From the NCBI GenBank assembly GCA_030635045.1, contig DAOVZP010000015.1, forward strand, positions 1-11,573: a stretch of 11,573 nucleotides of DNA. Direction: 5' to 3'. This DNA comes from Bacteroidota bacterium (GTDB lineage: Bacteria; Bacteroidota; Bacteroidia; Bacteroidales; B18-G4). This document shows, piece by piece, positions 1-6,661 of the stretch. A model generated the notes under the pieces. That model saw nothing but the letters and a program-made list of their open reading frames with translations, ran no database searches and was not told the DNA's origin. Made by a program: the position numbers and the translations under genes. Within the stretch, counting starts at the first letter, position 1. Each line of letters begins with the position of its first letter.

Positions 1-392
1 ATGTGCATGTGGATGGCGTATTTCTGAATTCCTATTGGGCCGATGGCCTGATCGTTGCTACCCCGACGGGTTCAACAGCATATTCTCTTAGTAGTGGCGG
101 GCCTATAGTGTCACCGGGTTCTGAAAACTTCGTGATCACACCTCTGGCACCACATAATCTTACTGTAAGGCCAATTGTGATCTCTGATAAAAGCGAGATA
201 AGAATTCACGTGGAAGGCAGGGATAAGAAATACCTGGTGAGCCTGGATTCGAAAACCGACGTGATCAAACCCGGAGATGAACTGCACATCCGTTCGGCTG
301 ATTTCAAGTTCAACCTGGTAAAAATTGAGCATAAAGATTTTTATACTACCATTCGCGATAAACTCAAATGGGGGCTTGATGTGAGAAATTAA
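1..392 (+). CDS. nadK: NAD kinase, C-terminal part (5' end outside window)
   Basis: This encodes the last 130 or so residues of NAD kinase, which phosphorylates NAD to NADP with ATP in the cytoplasm. The reading frame is open to the left edge, so the GTG at 3-5 is an internal valine and not a start. The family signature is clear: DGLIVATPTGSTAYS at about residues 15-29 of the fragment, then SSGGPIVSP and APHNLTVRPIV, which form the NAD-binding C-terminal all-beta domain. Family members are usually about 290 residues, so roughly 160 are missing, including the GGDGT motif that binds ATP. The stop is TAA at 390-392. The next gene follows after 47 nt on the same strand, so cotranscription is possible. 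Identification is from motifs and is firm; activity cannot be judged from the fragment. Confidence 0.95.
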   Translation, partial: VHVDGVFLNSYWADGLIVATPTGSTAYSLSSGGPIVSPGSENFVITPLAPHNLTVRPIVISDKSEIRIHVEGRDKKYLVSLDSKTDVIKPGDELHIRSADFKFNLVKIEHKDFYTTIRDKLKWGLDVRN

Positions 393-439
393 TTCATCAT
401 GGGATAAGAAATTTGTAAATAATGCGTTTGGGAATTTAT

Positions 440-1249
440 ATGAAAAGGATAACATTGATCATTATACTGCTTGTGGCAGGAATGGGTGGTATGCAGGCGC
501 AGAAAACCATGGAGGTGGGTGTGTTCGGCGGTGGCTCCTACTATATAGGAGATTTGAACCCCGGAATGCCGTTTCTGATGTCAAAGCCCGCCTACGGACT
601 GGTGGCCAGGTTAAACCTGAATCCCAGGTGGACGATCAAACTGAGCGGTTATCGTGGTAAGGTTGCCGGCGACGATAATGTTTCCAATGCAATGGCCAAC
701 AGAGACCTTAAGTTTGAATCGAACATCACGGATATTTCTGCGGTGATAGAGCTGAATTTTTTCAATTATATCACAGGAAGTACGAGAAATTTCATTGCTC
801 CATATATCTTTATCGGTATTGGCGTTTTTATGTTTGAGCCGGAGGCAGATGGAGTGTCACTGCGTGATCTGGGCACCGAAGGCCAGAATGTCGGGTTTTT
901 CGAAAGAAGCAACTATCAGACAACTCAGCTGGCAATACCTTTTGGCCTGGGCTTCAAATACAGCCTGAACAAAAAACTGGGATTTGCAATTGAATGGGGA
1001 TTGCGAAAAACATTTACCGATTATATCGACGATGTCAGCACCACATATTATCTGGATGGAGAAAACATCGACCCTTCCAATGTTGCTGAGGTCATGTCAG
1101 ATCCCACTATGAACCATAAGCCTTATGAGATGAGAGGTAATCCCAGTACTGATGACTGGTATTCTTTCTTTGGTATAACACTCACCTATAAGTTTAATCT
1201 GGGACGTGATAAGGGGTGTAGTGATTTCGGAACGAGAAAAAGTTACTAA
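440..1249 (+). CDS. porG: Outer-membrane beta-barrel protein, DUF6089/PorG type (candidate type IX secretion component)
   Basis: A 269-residue exported protein. I chose the ATG at 440 because it gives a classical signal peptide (MKRITLIIILLVAGMGGMQAQ); an in-frame ATG at 422 would add six residues. The mature protein opens with EVGVFGGGSYYIGDLNP, typical of the DUF6089 family. It continues as alternating hydrophobic/polar beta strands with many Gly and aromatic residues and ends with a strand FFGITLTYKFNL plus a short polar tail, consistent with a small outer-membrane barrel. From memory, Porphyromonas gingivalis PorG (PG0189), an outer-membrane protein reported to contact the PorK/PorN ring of the type IX secretion system, sits directly before uppS, bamA and two ompH genes, the same order as here. 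The PorG call rests on that synteny and family resemblance. DUF6089 proteins may also occur in species without type IX secretion, so the role is inference. The stop is 2 nt from uppS, suggesting translational coupling. Confidence 0.65.
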   Translation: MKRITLIIILLVAGMGGMQAQKTMEVGVFGGGSYYIGDLNPGMPFLMSKPAYGLVARLNLNPRWTIKLSGYRGKVAGDDNVSNAMANRDLKFESNITDISAVIELNFFNYITGSTRNFIAPYIFIGIGVFMFEPEADGVSLRDLGTEGQNVGFFERSNYQTTQLAIPFGLGFKYSLNKKLGFAIEWGLRKTFTDYIDDVSTTYYLDGENIDPSNVAEVMSDPTMNHKPYEMRGNPSTDDWYSFFGITLTYKFNLGRDKGCSDFGTRKSY

Positions 1250-1251
1250 TA

Positions 1252-2013
1252 ATGAGTGATAAACGGATGGATCTGAAAAGCCGCATCGACCCTGCTCGTT
1301 TACCAGGCCATGTTGCGATCATCATGGATGGAAACGGCCGCTGGGCAAAGCAGCGTGGCAAGCCCAGAACATTCGGACACCATAGCGGGGTTACTTCCGT
1401 GAGGGAAGCGGCCGAAACAGCCGCTGAACTTGGCATTAAGTACCTCACACTTTATGCATTTTCCACCGAGAACTGGAACCGGCCGAAGCTGGAAACAGAT
1501 GCGCTGATGTCTCTGTTGCTACAGACTATCAACAAGGAAACAAAGACACTCAATAAAAATAATATCAGGCTGAATGCGATCGGTGATCTGCAGAGCCTTC
1601 CTGCACTTACGAGAAAAATGCTTGAAAAGGCAATGAATAATACGGCTGGCAATGACAGGATGACCCTTACGCTGGCATTGTCATACAGCGCCAGGTGGGA
1701 ATTGCTTGATGCCGTGAAAAAGATTGGAAAACAGATAGGCGAAGGTGAACTTGATGCAGACGATATCGATCAAAGTGTTTTTGAGGCATCGCTTCAAACG
1801 CATGGTATGCCGGATCCTGAACTACTTATAAGAACCTCAGGTGAGTACAGGATAAGTAATTTCCTGTTATGGCAGATTGCTTATGCAGAACTCTATTTCT
1901 CACCAAAGTTTTGGCCTGATTTTAGGAAAGATGACCTCTATGAGGCATTGATCGATTATCAAAACAGGGAAAGAAGGTTTGGCAAGATCAGTGAACAAAT
2001 AAAAGCAGATTAA
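1252..2013 (+). CDS. uppS: Isoprenyl transferase (undecaprenyl diphosphate synthase)
   Basis: A cytoplasmic, membrane-associated cis-prenyltransferase that condenses isopentenyl diphosphate onto farnesyl diphosphate to make undecaprenyl diphosphate, the carrier lipid for peptidoglycan and surface polysaccharides. At 253 residues it is full length. The key residues appear to align with E. coli numbering: MDGNGRWA at 25-32 with catalytic Asp26, FGHH at 41-44 with His43, FSTENW at 70-75, RTSGEYR at 194-200 (Arg194, Glu198, Arg200), SNFLLWQ at 202-208 and Glu213. The family's usual NYGGR stretch reads SYSAR (144-148), a form I recall from other Bacteroidota. The ATG at 1252 is preferred because it puts the catalytic residues at standard positions; Met6 at 1267 is a possible alternative. 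The gene lies 2 nt after porG and 6 nt before bamA. Confidence 0.97.
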   Translation: MSDKRMDLKSRIDPARLPGHVAIIMDGNGRWAKQRGKPRTFGHHSGVTSVREAAETAAELGIKYLTLYAFSTENWNRPKLETDALMSLLLQTINKETKTLNKNNIRLNAIGDLQSLPALTRKMLEKAMNNTAGNDRMTLTLALSYSARWELLDAVKKIGKQIGEGELDADDIDQSVFEASLQTHGMPDPELLIRTSGEYRISNFLLWQIAYAELYFSPKFWPDFRKDDLYEALIDYQNRERRFGKISEQIKAD

Positions 2014-2019
2014 GCTGGG

Positions 2020-4701
2020 ATGACAGATACTCATATAGGAAAAAAGATTGGAAGGGTGCTTAACTGCAAACATATGCTTGCCGGTGTCATTGGCATGCTC
2101 TTGATATTGTTTTCCTCCCAATTGTTATTTGCCCAGGTTAATATTAGCGATGATCAGGAGCTGATTGACTATTCTTCCCCCAAGAAGTATGAGATCGGTG
2201 GCATTACGGTTTCAGGTGTGGAATACCTCGACCAGAATGTTTTAATCATGTTGTCAGGATTGAAGATCGGAGCCAAAGTCGATATTCCCGGTGAAGACAT
2301 CACCAACGCTGTTAAGAAATTATGGGATCAGGGGCTGTTTGAAGATATCAGCATCTCTGCTACCAGGGTTCAGGGAGATATGGTGTTCCTGGATATTTAC
2401 CTGCTGGAAAGGCCACGGCTCACAAAATTCTCTTTCAAAGGGGTTAAAAAATCTGAAGCGGATGATATCCGCGATAATATGCGACTTACACGCGGCGATG
2501 TTGTAACTGATAACCTCCTGGTAAGGATTGACAATATCATTACCGGGTATTTCGGTGATAAAGGTTTCCTCGATGTAGAAGTTGACACCCGACAGATACA
2601 GGATACCACCAAACCCAATAATGTGATCCTTGAGATTGTAATTGATAAGAATGATAAGATTAAGATATATCAGATCAATGTACATGGCAATGAATTCCTT
2701 TCTTCGGAGAAAGTGAAGGCAGCATTTAAGGAAACCAAGGAAAAGGGGCTGTTCCGTCCACTTTATGGCGTTGATAAGCTCTTCATTGATGTTGTATGGG
2801 ATGCACTGCGCCTGAAATTCCCGATGATGATAGAAGACGTTCAATCCTATATAAATGAGACAATACGTATAAGGATCTTTAAATCATCGAAATTCATTGA
2901 AAGCAATTATGAGGACGACATCCGTAACCTCATCGCTAAATACAACGAGTTCGGATACCGTGATGCCCAGGTAGTGAAAGATTCATTATCACGTAATCCC
3001 GATGGCACCATGAATATTGATGTCTGGATAGATGAAGGAAGCCAATACTATTTCAGGAATATCACCTGGGTGGGGAATACCAAATATACCAGTGAATACC
3101 TTAACACTATTCTTAGGATACAGAGGGGGGATGTGTACAACCAGGATCTGCTTACCACAAACCTTTCCTTTAACCCCAGTGGCTTTGACATTAGCTCCCT
3201 TTACCTCGACGACGGTTACCTCTTCTTTAATGTAGAGCCGGTAGAAGTGCTGGTGGAGAACGACTCTATCGATTTGGAGATCAGGGTCCGTGAGGGTAAG
3301 CAAGCTACCATAAACAAGGTGATGGTAAGAGGAAATACAAAGACCAATGATCATGTGGTTATCAGGGAGATTAAAACCAGGCCGGGCGAACTCTTCAGCC
3401 GGGAAGCCATTATCCGTACGGTCAGGGAATTGGGCCAGCTAAAGTATTTCAACCCTGAAACCATCGCCCCTGATGTATTGCCAAACCCGGAAGATGGCAC
3501 CGTGGATATCATTTATTCAGTTGAAGAAACTTCTGCTGACCAGATCGAACTTTCCGGGGGATGGGGTTATGGCAGGATCATCGGTACACTGGGGGTTTCA
3601 TTCAATAACTTCAGCCTGCGGAATTTCTTTAAGAAAGGAGCCTGGAGGCCCATACCATCCGGCGACGGACAGAAACTTTCGCTCCGGATCCAGAGTTACG
3701 GGAGAGGGTATATAAGCTATAGCGCTTCATTTACCGAGCCATGGCTGGGAGGAAGAAAGCCCAACGCCTTCAGCGTTTCTTATTATCATTCGATGTATTC
3801 CAATGGATTGCCCAGAAGTGATACCAATCGCTCCTACTTTAAGATCAATGGACTGACATTTGGCCTGGGACAGCGTCTTAAGTGGCCCGACGACTTCTTT
3901 ACTCTTTATCAGGCCATTAATCTCCAGAGATACGACCTGCATAAGTACACTACCATTTTTACATTCGGGGACGGCTCCGGCACATATCATAACTTTAATT
4001 ATAATATCGTATTGGGCAGGAATTCAACTGCGCCCAGCTATATATACCCCCGTACCGGTTCGAACCTCTCTCTTTCGGTTGAGCTTACACCACCTTACTC
4101 AATCTTCACTGATGCCGACTATACAAAGATGTCGGATAATGAAAAATATAAATGGATAGAATACCATAAATGGAAGTTCGAGGCAACCTATTTTCTGGAG
4201 GTAGCCCCGAAATTTGTGATCATGGGAAGACTGAAATATGGCTTCCTGGGCTCTTATAACAGCGAGATCGGCATTACGCCATTCGAAAGGTTTTACCTTG
4301 GTGGTGACGGACTTTCAGGTTATAATAACCTGGATGGCAGGGAGATCATCGGGATGCGTGGCTATGGTAACGAAACGCTGACACCATACTATTATCAGGA
4401 TAGAAATGTTGGAGGTACCGTTTATTGTAAATATACCCTGGAGATGAGGTATCCCTTGTCTTTGAACCCCTCAGCCACTATTTATGCACTTGCTTTCCTT
4501 GAGGCAGGAAAAGCATGGTTGTACCACCCGATGTTCAATCCATTTGACCTTTACCGGTCAGCAGGTTTCGGAATGCGGGTATTTCTGCCCATGTTCGGTA
4601 TGCTCGGGCTAGACTGGGGATATGGATTTGATGATGTTCCGGGACTACCCGGAGCAAATGGCGGACAATTCCACTTTTCAATAAACCAGTCAATCGATTA
4701 A
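2020..4701 (+). CDS. bamA: Outer membrane protein assembly factor BamA (Omp85 family)
   Basis: The central insertase of the BAM complex, which folds beta-barrel proteins into the outer membrane. A signal peptide spans about residues 1-39, ending LLFAQ; Met19 (2074) is a plausible alternative start that keeps the hydrophobic core. Five periplasmic POTRA repeats follow, starting near residues 58, 132, 215, 343 and 428, each with the usual hydrophobic pattern and GN/GD turns. The C-terminal 16-strand barrel begins near 507. It contains FERFYLGGDGL and the L6-loop motif MRGY at 779-782, with conserved Arg780. At 893 residues it is longer than E. coli BamA (about 810), mainly through an insertion in POTRA3. 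The C-terminus reads QFHFSINQSID, without the usual terminal aromatic residue. The gene starts 6 nt after uppS and is followed by the two periplasmic chaperones, the standard arrangement. I see no frameshift. Confidence 0.97.
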   Translation: MTDTHIGKKIGRVLNCKHMLAGVIGMLLILFSSQLLFAQVNISDDQELIDYSSPKKYEIGGITVSGVEYLDQNVLIMLSGLKIGAKVDIPGEDITNAVKKLWDQGLFEDISISATRVQGDMVFLDIYLLERPRLTKFSFKGVKKSEADDIRDNMRLTRGDVVTDNLLVRIDNIITGYFGDKGFLDVEVDTRQIQDTTKPNNVILEIVIDKNDKIKIYQINVHGNEFLSSEKVKAAFKETKEKGLFRPLYGVDKLFIDVVWDALRLKFPMMIEDVQSYINETIRIRIFKSSKFIESNYEDDIRNLIAKYNEFGYRDAQVVKDSLSRNPDGTMNIDVWIDEGSQYYFRNITWVGNTKYTSEYLNTILRIQRGDVYNQDLLTTNLSFNPSGFDISSLYLDDGYLFFNVEPVEVLVENDSIDLEIRVREGKQATINKVMVRGNTKTNDHVVIREIKTRPGELFSREAIIRTVRELGQLKYFNPETIAPDVLPNPEDGTVDIIYSVEETSADQIELSGGWGYGRIIGTLGVSFNNFSLRNFFKKGAWRPIPSGDGQKLSLRIQSYGRGYISYSASFTEPWLGGRKPNAFSVSYYHSMYSNGLPRSDTNRSYFKINGLTFGLGQRLKWPDDFFTLYQAINLQRYDLHKYTTIFTFGDGSGTYHNFNYNIVLGRNSTAPSYIYPRTGSNLSLSVELTPPYSIFTDADYTKMSDNEKYKWIEYHKWKFEATYFLEVAPKFVIMGRLKYGFLGSYNSEIGITPFERFYLGGDGLSGYNNLDGREIIGMRGYGNETLTPYYYQDRNVGGTVYCKYTLEMRYPLSLNPSATIYALAFLEAGKAWLYHPMFNPFDLYRSAGFGMRVFLPMFGMLGLDWGYGFDDVPGLPGANGGQFHFSINQSID

Positions 4702-4756
4702 TCACAAAACTAATTTGTGGCAGGTTTTTTGTACTTACATATAAAAATAAAATATT

Positions 4757-4761
4757 GGAGG
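4757..4761 (+). promoter_or_regulatory. Strong Shine-Dalgarno sequence of first ompH
   Basis: GGAGG lies 8 nt before the ATG at 4770. It decides the start: an upstream in-frame TTG at 4755 overlaps this site and would add five residues ahead of a signal peptide. None of the other genes with a visible start here has an upstream sequence this close to the anti-Shine-Dalgarno complement; their leaders are AT-rich, as is normal in Bacteroidota. Confidence 0.75.
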
Positions 4762-4769
4762 ACTTACAT

Positions 4770-5405
4770 ATGAAAAAACTGATTTTAACAATCGCCGTGA
4801 TCTTATCTGTAGTTGCAGTTTCCATGGCACAGAAATATGCTTTTGTCGATTCGGACTATGTCCTTGAGAACATCCCGGAATACCAGGATGCGCTGGATAT
4901 TCTGGATGAATTCTCTATTGAGTGGCAAAAAGAGATAGAGGAAAAATTTGCGGCAGTGGATCAACTTTACAAAGACTACCAGGCTGAAGCCGTTCTCCTG
5001 CCAGAAGACATGAAAAGGCAGCGTGAAAATGAGATAATTCAGAAGGAAAAAGAAGCCAAAGATCTTCAAAAGCAGCGCTTTGGAAGGGATGGAGACCTCT
5101 TCCAGAAACGACAGGAACTGATCCAGCCCATACAGGAAAAGATCTATAATGCAATTGAAGAGATTGCAGAATCGCTGAATTATGCATTTGTTTTCGATAA
5201 AGCAGGAAGCCTGACCATACTTTACGCCAAAGCAAAATTTGATATTTCTGATGATGTGCTGGATGAAGTTGGCACAGTGATGCAAACCGTCAGGCGTGAA
5301 GATAGAAAAGCACCCAGCAGTGGTGGCTCTTCCACCTCTCCGGGAAGGCAGCGCGGGAACAGCAATAATGCCAATAAGATGATTGATCAACACAAAGAGA
5401 GATAA
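4770..5405 (+). CDS. ompH: Periplasmic chaperone, Skp/OmpH family (first copy)
   Basis: A 211-residue exported protein of the Skp/OmpH family, which forms trimers that hold unfolded outer-membrane proteins in the periplasm and deliver them to BamA. The signal peptide is MKKLILTIAVILSVVAVSMAQ. The mature part starts KYAFVDSDYVLENIPEYQ, matching the family's first strand and short helix. A long charged Glu/Lys/Gln-rich coiled-coil region (about residues 35-125) forms the tentacles. The closing family segment is YAFVFDKAGSLTILYA. A 38-residue tail from about residue 174 is basic and rich in Ser, Gly and Asn, probably disordered, and absent from the second copy. The gene sits 68 nt after bamA with its own strong ribosome binding site, which suggests high expression. 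Family membership is clear; client specificity relative to the second copy is unknown. Confidence 0.9.
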   Translation: MKKLILTIAVILSVVAVSMAQKYAFVDSDYVLENIPEYQDALDILDEFSIEWQKEIEEKFAAVDQLYKDYQAEAVLLPEDMKRQRENEIIQKEKEAKDLQKQRFGRDGDLFQKRQELIQPIQEKIYNAIEEIAESLNYAFVFDKAGSLTILYAKAKFDISDDVLDEVGTVMQTVRREDRKAPSSGGSSTSPGRQRGNSNNANKMIDQHKER

Positions 5406-5459
5406 GCCTGCAGGAATCTGCAAATCAGCCTCTGCCACACTCTATTTATCTTAAGAATA

Positions 5460-5493
5460 TTTTGTGTTCATATTGAATAATTCCATACATTTG
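5460..5493 (+). promoter_or_regulatory. Bacteroidota-type promoter of second ompH
   Basis: The -7 box TACATTTG at 5486-5493 matches the Bacteroidota consensus TAnnTTTG at every defined base. A -33 element TTTTG lies at 5460-5464, leaving a 21-nt spacer from its end to the -7 box, close to the spacing of known Bacteroides promoters. Transcription would start near 5500, leaving a leader of about 30 nt before the ATG at 5531. The site lies in the 125-nt gap between the two ompH genes, so the second copy can be expressed independently. The rest of that gap (5406-5459) shows nothing I can assign. Confidence 0.65.
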
Positions 5494-5530
5494 CGTGGTT
5501 ATTGAAAATTTATAATCTATATTGAATAAA

Positions 5531-6043
5531 ATGAAAAACATTTTGAAAGCAGTACTGATCGTTGCTTTTATGCTAACAGCAACCATCGCCTGGTCACAGG
5601 CAAATCTTAAAATTGGTCATGTTGATTCCCAGGCACTTATAGAGTTGATGCCGGAGAAAGATTCTGTTGAAGCTCAACTGATGGCTTATCAACGTTCCCT
5701 CGAAGAACAGATTGGTGCCATGTATGTTGAGTATCAGAGTAAAGTTACCGACTATCAAAATAATGTGGATGGTATGTCTGATATTATCAAACAGACCAAG
5801 GAAAGGGAAATCGCTGACCTGGAAACACGCATTACCGAGTTTCAGCAAAATGCTGAGGCTGACTTTGGGCTGAAACAGCAGGAATTATACGACCCGCTGA
5901 TCACCAAAGCCAGGGATGCTATAAAAGCAGTGGCCGAAGCCAATGGCTTTACCTATATTTTTGATGTTAGCATGGGTACCGTGCTGTACTTCGAAGCAGG
6001 TGAAGATGTGCTTCCGCTTGTAAAAGCGAAATTGGGCTTATAA
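5531..6043 (+). CDS. ompH: Periplasmic chaperone, Skp/OmpH family (second copy)
   Basis: A 170-residue exported protein of the Skp/OmpH family, close to the E. coli Skp length (161 with signal). I chose the ATG at 5531; an in-frame TTG at 5522 would add three residues ahead of the signal peptide. The signal peptide is MKNILKAVLIVAFMLTATIAWSQ. The mature protein begins NLKIGHVDSQALIELMPE, the usual OmpH opening. A Gln/Glu-rich coiled-coil region covers about residues 45-125. It closes with FTYIFDVSMGTVLYFEAGEDV and a short LVKAKLGL end, so it has the family core without the extra tail of the first copy. The two copies are clearly diverged, not a recent duplication. The gene has its own promoter upstream and a terminator 24 nt after its stop. 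Like its neighbour it probably escorts outer-membrane proteins to BamA. Confidence 0.9.
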   Translation: MKNILKAVLIVAFMLTATIAWSQANLKIGHVDSQALIELMPEKDSVEAQLMAYQRSLEEQIGAMYVEYQSKVTDYQNNVDGMSDIIKQTKEREIADLETRITEFQQNAEADFGLKQQELYDPLITKARDAIKAVAEANGFTYIFDVSMGTVLYFEAGEDVLPLVKAKLGL

Positions 6044-6066
6044 AAAAGACTTTAAAACTTGATTCG

Positions 6067-6093
6067 AAACCCCGCAGAAATGTGGGGTTTTTT
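6067..6093 (+). terminator. Intrinsic terminator after second ompH
   Basis: A 9-bp stem pairs AAACCCCGC (6067-6075) with GTGGGGTTT (6082-6090), with one G-T wobble and a 6-nt loop. On the plus strand it runs straight into six T (6088-6093), followed by another T-rich stretch. It lies between convergent genes. Read from the minus strand the hairpin is the same but is followed by only three T, so it may end the sucA-sucB-nadB-gamma-CA transcript less efficiently. Confidence 0.85.
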
Positions 6094-6131
6094 GTTTTAT
6101 ATAAATGAGGCTTTTGAAACAGCCTCTTCCT

Positions 6132-6644
6132 TTACTTATACCAGCCCGCATACATATTATAACTGTTTGCGATGCGCTCGATCTCTCCTTCAAGAAGTTC
6201 TTTGTCGACGCTTTTGATCTTTTTTGCCGGCACCCCTGCATAAACGCTGCCTGATTTCACCAATGTGCCTTTTGGAATGAGAGCCCCAGCAGCAATAATG
6301 GAATTGCTTTCGATTACGGCATGGTCCATAATAATGGATCCCATGCCGATCAACACATTATCCTTAATAGTGCATCCGTGTACGACGGCATTATGTGCTA
6401 TGCTTACATTATTCCCGATCTCGACCGCTGCTTTCTTGTAAGTGCCATGTATGGTAACACCATCCTGTATATTCACATTATTACCGATGCGGATATCGGT
6501 TACATCGCCCCGCACAACTGCATTGAACCATACACTGCAATCATCGCCCATCACTACATCGCCAATGATGGTGGCATTATCGGCCAGGAAACAATTATTG
6601 CCAATTTTGGGATGTATGCCTTTTATGGGTTTCAGAAGTGCCAT
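6132..6644 (-). CDS. Gamma-class carbonic anhydrase-like hexapeptide-repeat protein
   Basis: A 170-residue left-handed beta-helix protein of the gamma carbonic anhydrase / YrdA / PaaY group, which forms cytoplasmic trimers with a metal at each subunit interface. Hexapeptide repeats of the [LIV]-G-x4 kind run through most of the chain (IGDVVMGDD, IRIGNNVNIQ, VEIGNNVSIA). The three metal-binding histidines are present: His66 in TIHGT, His84 in IAHNA and His89 in VVHGC, with the family's 5-residue spacing between the last two. Arg45, Asp47, Gln60 and Asp61 match residues seen in the Methanosarcina enzyme Cam. The C-terminal helix GEIERIANSYNMYAGWYK is typical. The acidic loops of Cam are absent, as in YrdA, so carbonic anhydrase activity is possible but not assured. 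The gene lies 17 nt after nadB and is probably the last of its operon. Confidence 0.88.
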   Translation of the reverse strand: MALLKPIKGIHPKIGNNCFLADNATIIGDVVMGDDCSVWFNAVVRGDVTDIRIGNNVNIQDGVTIHGTYKKAAVEIGNNVSIAHNAVVHGCTIKDNVLIGMGSIIMDHAVIESNSIIAAGALIPKGTLVKSGSVYAGVPAKKIKSVDKELLEGEIERIANSYNMYAGWYK

Positions 6645-6661
6645 GATATTTTCTTCTTTTA

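Noticed and set aside
408..415. GAAATTTG before porG as a -7 promoter box.
   Set aside because: It matches five of six defined bases, but no TTTG or TTG element lies at the right distance upstream.
4703..4730. Small inverted repeat CACAAA...TTTGTG followed by six T, between bamA and the first ompH, as a terminator.
   Set aside because: The stem is only 6 bp and AT-rich, and five bases separate it from the T-run, so it would be weak. Chaperone expression with bamA is at least as likely.
4725..4757. Possible promoter for the first ompH: TTTTTTG at 4725-4731 and AAATATTG at 4750-4757.
   Set aside because: The -7 candidate matches only four of six defined consensus bases and overlaps the ribosome binding site, leaving almost no leader. 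A TAATTTG at 4711 has wrong internal spacing. A promoter may exist here but I cannot place it.
5409..5422. Hairpin TGCAG-GAAT-CTGCA just after the first ompH.
   Set aside because: A 5-bp stem with no T-run is too weak for a terminator and can arise by chance.
4803..5438. Long minus-strand reading frame (211 codons) opposite the first ompH.
   Set aside because: It is antisense to a clear OmpH gene, shows no recognisable motif and has Phe/Ile-rich composition expected from the complement of Glu/Lys codons.
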